Assembly: GCF_021134715.1 (NCBI RefSeq)
Contig: NC_060021.1
Location: forward strand, 2,356,001-2,420,000
Source of the DNA: Daphnia pulex
Lineage: Eukaryota; Arthropoda; Branchiopoda; Diplostraca; Daphniidae
Direction: 5' to 3'
DNA length: 64,000 bases
The first letter of the stretch is position 1; each line of letters opens with the position of its first letter. This document shows positions 49,725-61,598 of this stretch, piece after piece. The position numbers and the translations under genes are program-made. Under the pieces are notes generated by a model. It saw only the letters and a program-made list of their open reading frames with translations. It was not told where the DNA came from and did not search any database.

Positions 49725-50541
49725 TTTCGAAAATTGCACTTGCAAAAAAAGTGAGCAACCTCTCGGCCACGGCATTCAAAAAGGCTACCTCATAGTTGGA
49801 AATCATAATTTCTGGCTCAAGGGGACTATTGATTTCTAGATCCACAATATTAATTTGCACAAGGACTTGTTCATAAAGGGCGGTGGTCTTTGCATTGATT
49901 AGTGCATATCCAACATGGAAACACTTGGGGTCTAAAATAAAAAATTATTATAGCATCAAAAGGTTAATGACTAATGAGTTATAAGCAATAAGACTTATAA
50001 GTTGTCAAAAGCAATAACGTGGAGGGTCATAAGTTTATAAAATAAATCTGGAGTTATTTGAAAAGTGGCATCAATGCCAATTCCTCTAAGTCATCAAAGA
50101 AGGTAAAATACCCGAGCTGATGAATATTAGCGCACTTTTATTCTCTAGTTGATACTGTGCCTCGGAAAAAACAACGCGTTTCCTGACAACCAATGCCCGA
50201 ATAAAAAAATTAACCCTGAAAATAAAGAAAAGACTATATTAATTACCTGTTTTGAGGGTATTCGATAATCAAGTACCCCGCGTCAGCCACTAAAAGGGGT
50301 TTGGAGGTTTACGAGATCTGCGAATGAACTGTAGGCATGAACGAATTTTCATATATGGGACATCTCTTATATTCATCATAGGAAATAATCACATTTATAG
50401 ACAAAATTAAGAGAGAAAAGGTTCTTCTGCTGTATCGGATACCTTTCTACTTCTTCATCATAAATTTCCTTTACATTCAAAGTTTCATTCAGCAATCTTG
50501 CTTTTGGTACCCGATGATTTTTGAATCTGAACTGGAGGATA
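49725..50541 (-). pseudogene. MULE-like transposase gene remnant with introns, copy 1
   Basis: Three minus-strand coding patches, each preceded by an acceptor-like AG: about 50455-50541 (FRFKNHRVPKARLLNETL), about 50110-50213 (FIRALVVRKRVVFSEAQYQL), and about 49725-49931 (GYALINAKTTALYEQVLVQI, then PLEPEIMISNYEVAFLNAV). The last resembles the 'P..I.SDFE.A..NA' core of MULE transposases, with Asn-Tyr in place of the usual Asp-Phe, so probably inactive. The N-terminal FLYWCH-type part is not seen. Confidence 0.4.
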
Positions 50542-50789
50542 TCTGAAATTTTTTTATAGAAAATTGGTCGATTAATCGATTTTTATTTCTTCCAATCGAA
50601 TGGATAATATTAAAAAAAGCTAATCGATTATGCGTCGATTGGATAATTTTTCCTCTTATTACAATAGATTGATTAATTATCGATTATATTGAATCGATTA
50701 TCAGGCAATCGAGTGGGAGTCCTAGTTACTACCCAGTCAACTATGAAAAGCTGTCTCGAAGAAACGAATTTTAGAATAAAGACTGGAAT

Positions 50790-51345
50790 AAATGTGTATT
50801 GATATTTAGTCCACCCTCCGTTACTATCTGTAACATATCGAAGTCTAGTATCCATGGAATGGGCCAGTTTTCTCCAGTAATTTGGATTGCCGATATACCC
50901 ATTCTAAATTGAGTGCGCCCTTTCGAAAACCTCTTCCGAAGTTGGAGGTCGAAAAAAATCCAAATCTTTAATAAATTATTAAAGATTCGGATTTTAATAA
51001 TAATATTAATAATTATATCCCCCAATACATTCTCTATCGGATTCCAATCCGCCCCTTTTGCTGGCCAGGGAAGTAACTCAATTTCTCCTTATTACACAAA
51101 CCAATGTTTAATAACATTGGCTTCGTGGATGGAGGATTTATCCTGTATAAATTTAATGCGAAATTTGATATATTTATCAGCGTTCAGCTTTCCTTTAATA
51201 CGGACGAAATCAGTGGTACCGCTGGCAGCAATCCATGCCCAAACAGGGAAAATTTTTCTCCCACTTCGGTCTTGAACTTTTTTCTTCGAAACAACTTCTG
51301 TTACGACGATAGAAAAATCCGCATTCGTCAGATATGAAAGATGCT
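50790..51345 (-). pseudogene. Tc1/mariner-type transposase pseudogene, copy 1
   Basis: Minus-strand pieces in sequence: PVWAWIAASGTTDFVRIKG, then FIQDKSSIHEANVIKHWF, then PWPAKGADWNPIENVLGDI, then ANYWRKL-like NYWRKLAHSMDTRLRYV and GGWTKY at the end. The 'QD...H' and 'DWNPIEN' motifs are the second and third catalytic regions of Tc1-like transposases. Stops, a frameshift and a ~45-bp palindromic insertion (about 50951-50995) break it, and the N-terminal DNA-binding part is absent. It is a dead copy. Confidence 0.75.
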
Positions 51346-52744
51346 AATAGCAGAGAAACTAAATTAACTGACACAAAATAAATGTATTACCTTATATCCC
51401 ATCCGCCCAATTAGCAATGAATTGTATTTTGTCTAATTTTCCCTTTTGTGATTTTTACGGACAGACACGCTCAATACTCAGGAGATCTCGGATATAGAAA
51501 GAGCATTAGAGGATGGATACATACGATAGATAAAAGAATCTGATTATATAAAAAGGACGTTCACAACAAGTGTCTGCTCCCCATTTTTTGTTGCTTAAAA
51601 ACAGCTGAAATACAAAAGTCGAAACACAGTTATTGTTGAACAATTACGGACAATTATGGTGCTGCCGCTGCCGTCACAAAACGCATCGTCCCAGAACTAG
51701 GCAAGAAGAAGAGGCGTTTTGGATTTCATTACCGTTAATTTGTTTACTGGTGGTTGTTTTGGTAATTTCCCAAGATTGGTTGGAAAGTCCCATTTCAGTC
51801 CTGTGAAATCAAAATCAGTGAAAAATTTTATGTTTTCGTTTACAGTTCTGTATAAGACGAAAACCACACAGTCAAAAATTTTATTTCCTATCTGGAAATT
51901 GATTATACCGGAACTCTAGGAAATATTTAGGCTGTGACATCTATTTTGATGAATCTGATGTATCAAAGGGAACAAAAGTTGTCCAAAATGTGCATCCTTA
52001 AGAAAGGTGGAGATTAATTGATCTGCTATTACAAAACATTTCTGAGAGTAATGTTACGAAATTTGCTTCTCAAACTTATTTGTTGTCCAGCAACTTGTTA
52101 ACTATATATTTTAAACAGTTTGTAAACAGCAGACTAAGTTGAAGATAGCAATATGAAACTTGAACATTTGAATCAAATAGAAACAATTTCTGACCCACAG
52201 AGTTATTTGACAAATTGCGATGAATTTTTATTGTAAAGTTTAAGAACTTCTGTCGTCTTGCTTCGGTTTTTTATTTCTATTTTAATCGCATTCTTGATAC
52301 AAAATAAAAAATAAATTTTATTTTATATCATAACGTTGCATCGATAGTTTGAATTTGGCCGTATTCATAAAAACACATTAATGAAGTAGTGCGACGTGCA
52401 TAAATGATAATCGCTACTACAGTTTAAAATGAATAAATACCAAAAAAATCCAAGAAATTGTGTTGCCCAGCTGTTTCCATCATTTTTTTATTTTCATCAT
52501 TTGTTTGTTACTTTGTTTTCATAATATTTTCCCACCTCCACGCTTAAGTATCAGATATTCATTATAAGTCGTTATAACGTAGCTCATAAATAAGACATAA
52601 ATCAGTACGTAAAATCTAGCAAAATTGTTTTGTTTATGTTATATTGCCCTCTTTTATTTACTTTCTGTATTGGAGATTCTGTTGAAAAATATTACTCATT
52701 TTAATCATATCACGGGAGATGCTAATAATTGTCGATACAGTTCT

Positions 52745-53383
52745 TATTTGGATTTCTTGGCCAGCCACTTTTTAAAGACATTTTCCACTTTTGTACTGTA
52801 AAGAAAAATGTTTAATTTTTAGCGTAATAGAAATATATAATTGAGTTAAATTAAACTTACCTATTATCGCATCACATAAGTTGAGATATCTGGAAGAAAT
52901 AGTAGTATCAGGTAGTATTCAGTATCATTTTCCAAATGTTGGCGTTACTCAGATCAAACGGCCGATAACAATTTGCAATGAGCTCCTTTTTCTAGAATTT
53001 CAAAATTAAGTCAATTAAAATTTTCTATGAGCACTGATACTAAAAAAAATCAATTGAAAAAATAGGGGAGACCTGGGCGAAATGGAACATTTTTGTTTGT
53101 CTCCCGTATTTGGATGATGTGGATGATGATGATATGTCAAATAATTCATACTCCTGTATTTTGAATACTGTTGCATTTGTAGGTGGCAACTTTTTAAGCA
53201 TTACTTTGCATTCCATTGATAGTTTTTTGTCTTTTGATGATGATGCAGGTTGAATCTAAAATAGCCAGATGATTCACTGTCATATGGAAAGGCAAGCTGA
53301 AAATTTGTCGAAGCAGCAGGTGATAACGAAGTAGACGGTTTGGCCATGAGAGATAAGGGATGATTGAATGGGGGCGGAGACAA
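52745..53383 (-). other. Possible decayed multi-exon gene remnant, copy 1
   Basis: Minus-strand patches look coding: MAKPSTSLSPAASTNFQLAF from 53347, KELIANCYRPFDLSNANIW near 53000, and TKVENVFKKWLAKKSK with a stop near 52747. Splice-like signals separate some of them (GTAAG after 52861). I cannot assign a family or a consistent model. Confidence 0.2.
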
Positions 53384-53747
53384 TGGCGGAGAACGAGCAG
53401 AAGGGGATCCTGGATGATCTACTAAGGAGCCTTCCTCTCTTGCCTCTCTATATTTCCTGTCCCTTTTCTTTCACCTTTTTTTCTTTTCCTTTCCTTGCCT
53501 TTCTCGAGATAACTTTTTTTTTCTTTCTTCCTTTTGATTTCTATGAATTAAAACCAATCGTTAGTTTCGGTATCATCGTCAGCGAGAGAAAAATAATTTG
53601 AATACTTTTTTATCAACATCGTTTTCGTATGATCGCCCGTCATTCTCTTCTAGATTCCAGTATTCTTCTGTTTCACCTGTAGGTCTTTTTTCTCAAAACT
53701 TTGTCCGTATTTCTTTTTCACATATTTTCTAAACAAAACAGTTGAAA

Positions 53748-54614
53748 TATTTAGTGTTGGAACCGAAGACAGAATCAAAAGAAATAAATTATTGTCATGT
53801 AATTATTTTGTTCTTTTTACTTTTCCTTGCGAGCCACACTCCCTTTTTTTTACAAAGTTTCATCCTTTTTCCTGATAAAAATAAATGTCAAATAGCTGAA
53901 CTGCATTTGATTCTATAGATAATTCTACCTTGAACCTTGTCCCAGTGATGTTCCCATAAATGTTGAGTAAGCGTACCATCTTCCCCTTTGCAGTAGTCTG
54001 CTTGTCAAAACAAATTGTGTGCTGCGTTCCGCGTATACCCACGACACGCCATAAGAAGCTTTTTCTGTAAATAGTTTGGGAGGGTTTCTTATAACTAACT
54101 CAAATATTTCATTTTAATTAAGAATTTAAAACTTTTGCAAATGTTTTTCAAATAATTTGGCGTTTGGAAACTGGGTCCTAGAAGTTTTTTTCTCAATCGG
54201 TTTTATTCCCTATACGAGACCTACGGGAATTTCCACTTTGCAATCTAAGCTTGTAAATCCAAAGCTTTTATTTAAAAATCATTTTAAAAAGTTTGTTTTT
54301 TCATTTACAAGAAATATTTGAGCTGTTGTAAGGAATATTTAAAGATATTTAAGATTCTCTTTTTAGATAAGAAAACGCTACTTTTTGGGATAGCTTGTTC
54401 TTTACATTGGCCCACATCGATAAGCCACAGCAAAACCACATGGCAGCAAACAATCAGGATTATAATTTCAGAAAAACTACAGAATGTTCGAAATATAAAT
54501 CTGTACTATTGGATTCGTATGTGGTGTGTGTATGACAGCAATAGCGGTGTTCGCTTTTTTTTAAAGAATAAGTCCTAAGAATAATAAGTTCTAAGTCGTA
54601 AGAATAAGTCCGTA
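53748..54614. other. Segment between the visible copies, no gene
   Basis: AT-rich; it may be the continuation of the duplicated unit, which cannot be checked because copy 2 ends with the window. The 86-codon frame at 54318 is unrecognised. Confidence 0.4.
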
Positions 54615-54960
54615 ATGGTGTGTGCAACTGAAGTACGTCGACTACCACTAGCAATAGTTTGTTCAACAGAAGGACGTCGCAGAGATTTGCCAACCAGTAG
54701 AGCTTATTTCTTCCACTTTCCTTAGCTCAGCTTCCTCTTGAATTAGGTTGTTTGACAGTAATAAGAACACCAGGATTGCAACGAGGTAGGGCTGGATTGA
54801 CGTAAACTTTTCTAGTGTTGCTAGTCCCACTTTTAACCTGCAGACAATTGTTCACTTGGAGCATGTGGATTAGAATTGACGACGATCGTAGCTTTAAAAA
54901 TTACCTTTACTAGAATTGCTTCCACTACTGGTAGGTTTTTCAACAGTAGAACGTCGACAT
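54615..54960. repeat. Diverged third copy of part of the duplicated unit
   Basis: Matches about 45128-45411 plus 46579-46640 (and 56548-56885) in order, at clearly lower identity, for example GACTACCACTAGCAATAG against GACTACCGCTAGCAATAAG. It lacks the palindromic element at the equivalent site, so the empty site is ancestral. Confidence 0.8.
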
Positions 54961-56156
54961 TACTGCTTTAGTGTGAAGGTTACTCATTAAACATATTTCA
55001 TTCCCCTTCGTGAAACCAAGAAATTGTTATCTCAATAAGCCGCTGTGATGTTAACTTCTGCCTTTGTGTAATCTTAAAAAAATTAATATGCGATATGTTT
55101 TAGTGGAACAATATAATCATGAAAAATTTATGCACTTTACGGATTATTTATTCGAAAATTGTAACGGTAAGCAGCAAAGGACAATACTGCATTTTAATTT
55201 TTTAAATATTGATTTAGTTCACTACAAATGAAATAAATTGACCTCTTTCACAAACTGGAAAGGAATTTTATGTTCACTCTTGTTCGTGAACTCTTCACGC
55301 ACTGAGGGCAGCAATAGGGAGGACATATACACTCTCTGTGAGTGAACATTGTTCATGAACGGAGAGTTATTGTTCACTGTATGTTAAAGAACTGTGGTAA
55401 ATTTTTCTATTGGGGTTGCCATCTGCCATCTCTAACAAACCAACTATGGCTACCGCTACCCCTTTGTATTTTTATAAAAGTAAATTTAATTATACAGAAA
55501 AAAGATTGTAACAGTGGTAAGAACATTTATTATTTTTTTGTCGATGCATATCCAGCAACAAGATGAAATCTGGGATACAGCTCAGTACCCTTCATTTTTA
55601 AAGCTTCGAATCCCAGGTTGTAGCAATATTCTATCAAACATATCTTTGACACAATAATCGAATATTTTAAAATTATTTTATTTTATTTTTCAAAGCCAGT
55701 TCTAATTCTATACCTATTCTATTCTGTTGTATAGGTAGGCCTATGTCGGCATTCTCTCAGTCTACAAACTGAGTTGTTTTACGGAAGCTAAATATATGAA
55801 GGTGAAGTGTTCCTAGTACTTAATATGTTGAACATACTGTCTCTTTATCGCTTAGTCTTATTGTGTAATCCATATGTGTTGTCGAAAAGGGTGTCAGTAG
55901 TGTAGGCGATTATCATATCTGAATATTTTAAAATCTCGTTTCACCCAAAATATCCGTGAAAAGCCGTCACGACTCCTCATCGTGGATAAACTTAAAAATA
56001 GATCAACTATAGTTGATCTCATAGGCAGAATATGTTATTGTATATCATGTATTATGTATCAGGGAAAAGCCAGAAAATCAATGGGTGACAAAAATTTAGT
56101 CTCACCGACTGTTATAAATTCTAACCAATCGGAAGGAAAGTTTATTTTTTAAAATT
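54961..56156. other. No gene recognised
   Basis: AT-rich, with short inverted motifs built on GTTCATGAAC near 55280-55385 that may belong to a decayed element. Confidence 0.35.
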
Positions 56157-56281
56157 GTTTCGAACGAAACGAGCCTAAATGAAATAAACAATAAAACGCA
56201 GAAGTAGACTTTGACAAACGGATAATTCGGACGACAAAATGGATAATTATGGCTGTTTACCAACGCTTCACACTTTTTTTT

Positions 56282-56720
56282 TGACAAAGAGCGCATTTTC
56301 GAATGCCACTAAATCTTCTAAGGTGCTAAGAGGCAACTCTTTCAAAGGATCCAATTCCTCTCTTGCTTCAGGGTGATATGGATAAATCCGGCAAGAAATT
56401 CGAGAAACTTGTCGTTGAATATTGTCAACGTTCTCATTTATTTCCTAAACAACCCATAGTACAGCGTCAGCAGGTACCTCACAGCGACAATTTTTTACAC
56501 CAGACGGGCGTTGATTAATTAATCCTTCGGGGACACGTCGTACAGTAGTAATGACATTTGCAATTGAACCACGTTGACTACCGCTAGCAATAAGTTGTTC
56601 AACAGAAGGCCGTCGAAGAGATTTGCCAACCGGTAGAGCTTCCTTTCTTCCGCCTTCCTTAGCACAGCTACCACTTGAAACAGGTTTTTTGACACAGGAG
56701 AAAGAACAACAGGAATGCAA
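56282..56720 (-). pseudogene. Possible DUF4806-like remnant (copy 2)
   Basis: Counterpart of 44862-45300; differences include His to Gln at the 'VEHLIAS' position and Asn to Thr in 'ITNVRR'. Confidence 0.35.
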
Positions 56721-57377
56721 CGAGGTAGGACTTGATTGACGTAACCCTTTCTAGTGTGGCTATAGTTCGGCTAGTAGATTGTTCACTCGGAGCATGTCGA
56801 TTAGAAATGACGACGAATGTAGCTTGATGACCTATACTAGACTTGCTTCCACTATTGGTAGATTTTTCAATAGTAGAACGTCTATTAGAGCTCAGGTCAT
56901 GAGATTCTCAAGAGACTTAAATAAAAAATTGTCAACATGTTCTTAGTTTCATGGCTCATGGAGCTAATGGCTGTTTAGTTGATAAGTAATTCATTATTGA
57001 AGTTTCAGTAGGAAAAAATTTTGAAGTGTCAGTTATTTAACTTTCAGAATTCCGAGGTCACTTTAGTGCAGGATGCACGTATGTAAGAAAGAAAAAGGGT
57101 ATTGTATTTCAAGGAAAATTGTAAATTAACAGAGGGATCACTCTGCGATCAAGACCCTAATAAGGGTGTAGACAATAGATTAAGCTCTTTGAAGCTCTTT
57201 TTTGTCGCTACATATAACGCCCCCTTTTCCTCGGACTTTTGCCAAGGTGATTTAAGAACATAAGATAACGCGCCAAATACAACAACTGAAGCGAAAGAGC
57301 CCAACCCCCCAAAAAATATAGAAATTTGTGATAAATACCAACAGTAGAAACGAAAAAATTAGACACAACATAGGATT

Positions 57378-57818
57378 ATGATAGCTGCTGTTTGGAAAAA
57401 AAAAACGGTATTCCGAAAAAACGGCTCCAAACACGAATATAACAAAGTTTTGCAAATAAACAATGTTCTGCTTGGTAAAGGAAACAAAAAACGGGACTGG
57501 CATTCCGGCAAAGAGGTTCCGAACACGGACTATGTTAATGGCGTTGTGGCGAGAGCTGCTTTATTCTGGAACATTGCTCTTTCCTCGTCTAAATACGTAA
57601 ATGAAATAAATAGTAACAAACGGACAATACGGGCGGGTTGGGTGGGATTGAGGGTCTCAATCCGTTATTTCTACTATATTTCAAATTACCTTTCGGGATC
57701 GCAGACGCAGAGCAATCCCTCTGTTGAGGGTAACGAAATAATTGTTTTAGTTATGAGAATGACGAATTCATTTATTTTGAACATAAAGAACCATAATACA
57801 TTCTATGGATACCGTTAA
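57378..57818 (+). other. Unrecognised open frame (copy 2, 146 codons)
   Basis: Counterpart of 47125-47562 with one additional Lys codon and one Ala-to-Gly change. Confidence 0.25.
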
Positions 57819-58336
57819 TATGACAACAAAGGTGCTCTTGGGGGCGAGTAACATTTCTCGATTTAAATGCTTCAAAGTGATTTTTTTTCGTCAACGACGT
57901 AATTGTAATCATAATCACAAAAAGGCGTAAGATCTATTGTAGAGGACGTTTTTTAAGACTCAGTTGATAACGTTCATATTGATTACATGCATTTAGTGTT
58001 TATTGGAACATACAAAAAATTATTGATTTGCTACTTCTACTGTCCTTTCGATAACATTAGACTAAGTCCTGCAAGTTTGGTTGCAATTTGATTTTTTTGT
58101 TGCTTTGCAAAAGGATATTCCTTGTGACTTTGCTAGGATTCCTATAGAGAAGTTCAGCACCTAACTGAGTGTAACTGATGGTTGGAAAGCAAACGAACTT
58201 CGTTTTGACCTTCTCTTTTTAAATATTTAAGAGTTTTTTAAGTAGAACTAGTTATCAAAACATGATGTTGCTACATATGTTGCTATGCCACTTTTATTAG
58301 AGAATGATTCTTGTCAAAGTAAAGGCCAACTAATAC

Positions 58337-59198
58337 TCCACTAGAATTATTTTTGTCCCGCAATTTGTTTCTTTTAATGTACACAGTCTATGTCATTTGG
58401 CAAGAGCTGTAACCGAAATTCTTGAAGAAACAAGTGCGTATCCGTTTGAAAATAAAATTCAAGTAGTTAAGAACTCTGTACATAATGGAAGAATAGACAT
58501 GGAACAAGCTGTTTGTCGTGCTCAGGAAAAGAATGCAATTTGCAAGACTTTTGAAAACAAAATCAGGGGTAGCTGATGTGTCAATAAATCATTATTAAGC
58601 CACCGAGATATTTTTCGCTAATAACTTAATCGTGAATAGAATTTTGTTCAATTCTTTCGCTTTTTAAAATTCCTTTTAAAATTTTAAAGCACCCAAAATA
58701 AATTGTTACCATTCAAATTGGCAGATGTCGCCTTATCTATAAAATTACGATAAGGCTTGCTGTTGTTATTTTCCTCAAAATTCACACTTTTTGTCGTGGA
58801 TTTTTAGATTTCAACATGTTATTCTAGAGAGGCACAGTTTGTCAACTATGGTGCTGTCTTAATTTACTGCCGGTTTGAACAAAAGAGAAACCGATGTAGT
58901 GGATCACTCGATTCTCTTAAATAAGTGGAGATCCCATCCGACGATTAGTATCTGTAACTCTTTTGTAACTCGCAAATAAGTTACAAAAGTTCAGGCAGAT
59001 AGCGAAAAAGAAGATGAACTCTCTTGGCATTAAGTTAACTAGGGGAGATATTGAAAACTTTTCTTTTAGTTCTAAATATGGGAAACAAAACTAAGTGGAC
59101 ACGGTGATGATCAAGACGACAATGAGGAAGACGGACAGCCTGACATCGACCATTCTTATGAAGAAACTACATCTGACCAAGATCTCTGTGATGCTTAA
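58337..59198 (+). pseudogene. DNA-transposon ORF remnant (copy 2)
   Basis: Counterpart of 48083-48944, with the same stop after the 'FPFEN'-type region (58574-58576) and the same acidic second part. Confidence 0.5.
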
Positions 59199-59978
59199 GT
59201 CCCTTCAACAAGCTAATCTTCATGATTTCACTAACCATTTTAAAGATCCATCTTAAAATTTATTTTCCTTTGTACAATTAGTAGATGATGAAGGTAAATG
59301 CACGTTGTTAAAAAAAGAACATTCTGTTGGTTTTTAGAGGAGCAAACCAAAGATTAGTAGTCACCGTAATTTGCGAGTCTGTCAATTGATGTAATTTCCT
59401 GACTCTCGAAAATAACTGATAGTGGAATCAGTTGAAAAAAGACCGATTGTGCGAATCGGAGATTGGGGTCTATTTAAAACTCTTCCTGGTTCCCAAACAG
59501 GAATATTTATTCCTTCTAGGATGCGTTCGTCAGTTCCATTCTTGTATGGATAGCAAAAAATAGTCAATTTACGAATGGCGAAGCTCAAATGAGAAAAAAA
59601 TGACGAAATAGGAGTGAACTGCATACATAACACATTTGAGGGACAAGTTAAAGGATCTAATAATAACATTTCTACGATTGGAGATAAAAATTGGCAGTTT
59701 TTTCATGGATTTCATCCCTGAAAACTTATATTTGCAGTTTACCTCTGCCAATCATCCCGTCTTGTCAAATGATTTCATATCCAGACAATGTTGTGTGTGA
59801 TCCTTTTTTCCTTTTCCTGTCTCCTTTTTGTCAAAAGTGAAAATAATTCCAATTATATGATTTGTTGATATTGTTTAAATCTTAAGAAACACCAGCAAAA
59901 AAAAGAAATCAAAGAAAATTAGCGAACATGAGGAAACACCGGAAATGTCAGGAAAATTTGTTTCTCAATTTTCCCATT

Positions 59979-60794
59979 TTTCGAAAATTGCACTTGCAAA
60001 AAAAGTGAGCAACCTCTCGGCCACGGCATTCAAAAAGGCTACCTCATAGTTGGAAATCATAATTTCTGGCTCAAGGGGACTATTGATTTCTAGATCCACA
60101 ATATTAATTTGCACAAGGACTTGTTCATAAAGGGCGGTGGTCTTTGCATTGATTAGTGCATATCCAACATGGAAACACTTGGGGTCTAAAATAAAAAATT
60201 ATTATAGCATCAAAAGGTTAATGACTAATGAGTTATAAGCAATAAGACTTATAAGTTGTCAAAAGCAATAACGTGGAGGGTCATAAGTTTATAAAATAAA
60301 TCTGGAGTTATTTGAAAAGTGGCATCAATGCCAATTCCTCTAAGTCATCAAAGAAGGTAAAATACCCGAGCTGATGAATATTAGCGCACTTTTATTCTCT
60401 AGTTGATACTGTGCCTCGGAAAAAACAACGCGTTTCCTGACAACCAATGCCCGAATAAAAAAATTAACCCTGAAAATAAAGAAAAGACTATATTAATTAC
60501 CTGTTTTGAGGGTATTCGATAATCAAGTACCCCGCGTCAGCCACTAAAAGGGGTTTGGAGGTTTACGAGATCTGCGAATGAACTGTAGGCATGAACGAAT
60601 TTTCATATATGGGACATCTCTTATATTCATCATAGGAAATAATCACATTTATAGACAAAATTAAGAGAGAAAAGGTTCTTCTGCTGTATCGGATACCTTT
60701 CTACTTCTTCATCATAAATTTCCTTTACATTCAAAGTTTCATTCAGCAATCTTGCTTTTGGTACCTGATGATTTTTGAATCTGAACTGGAGGAT
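59979..60794 (-). pseudogene. MULE-like transposase remnant (copy 2)
   Basis: Counterpart of 49725-50541; nearly identical. Confidence 0.4.
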
Positions 60795-61042
60795 ATCTGA
60801 AATTTTTTATAGAAAATTGGTCGATTAATCGATTTTTATTTCTTCCAAACGAATGGATAATATTAAAAAAAGCTAATCGATTATGCGTCGATTGGATAAT
60901 TTTTCCTCTTATTACAATAGATTGATTAATTATCGATTATATTGAATCGATTATCAGGCAATCGAGTGGGAGTCCTAGTTACTACCCAGTCAACTATGAA
61001 AAGCTGTCTCGAAGAAACGAATTTTAGAATAAAGACTGGAAT

Positions 61043-61598
61043 AAATGTGTATTGATATTTAGTCCACCCTCCGTTACTATCTATAACATATCGAAGTCTA
61101 GTATCCATGGAATGGGCCAGTTTTCTCCAGTAATTTGGATTGCCGATATACCCATTCTAAATTGAGTGCGCCCTTTCGAAAACCTCTTCCGAAGTTGGAG
61201 GTCGAAAAAAATCCAAATCTTTAATAAATTATTAAAGATTCGGATTTTAATAATAATATTAATAATTATATCCCCCAATACATTCTCTATCGGATTCCAA
61301 TCCGCCCCTTTTGCTGGCCAGGGAAGTAACTCAATTTCTCCTTATTACACAAACCAATGTTTAATAACATTGGCTTCGTGGATGGAGGATTTATCCTGTA
61401 TAAATTTAATGCGAAATTTGATATATTTATCAGCGTTCAGCTTTCCTTTAATACGGAAGAAATCAGTGGTACCGCTGGCAGCAATCCATGCCCAAACAGG
61501 GAAAATTTTTCTCCCACTTCGGTCTTGAACTTTTTTCTTCGAAACAACTTCTGTTACGACGATAGAAAAATCCGCATTCGTCAGATATGAAAGATGCT
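61043..61598 (-). pseudogene. Tc1/mariner-type transposase pseudogene (copy 2)
   Basis: Counterpart of 50790-51345 with the same breaks, including the palindromic insertion, so the damage predates the duplication. Confidence 0.75.

Larger units (their letters stand above)
44736..53747. repeat. Large duplicated segment, copy 1
   Basis: From GTTTCGAACGAAACGAGC at 44736 the sequence matches 56157 onward at about 99% identity by eye, to the end of the window (64000 corresponds to about 53746). The only large difference is the 1,163-bp palindromic element at 45412-46574 present here. Contents are degraded transposon genes, listed separately. The true right end is not visible because copy 2 runs off the window. 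Confidence 0.93.
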
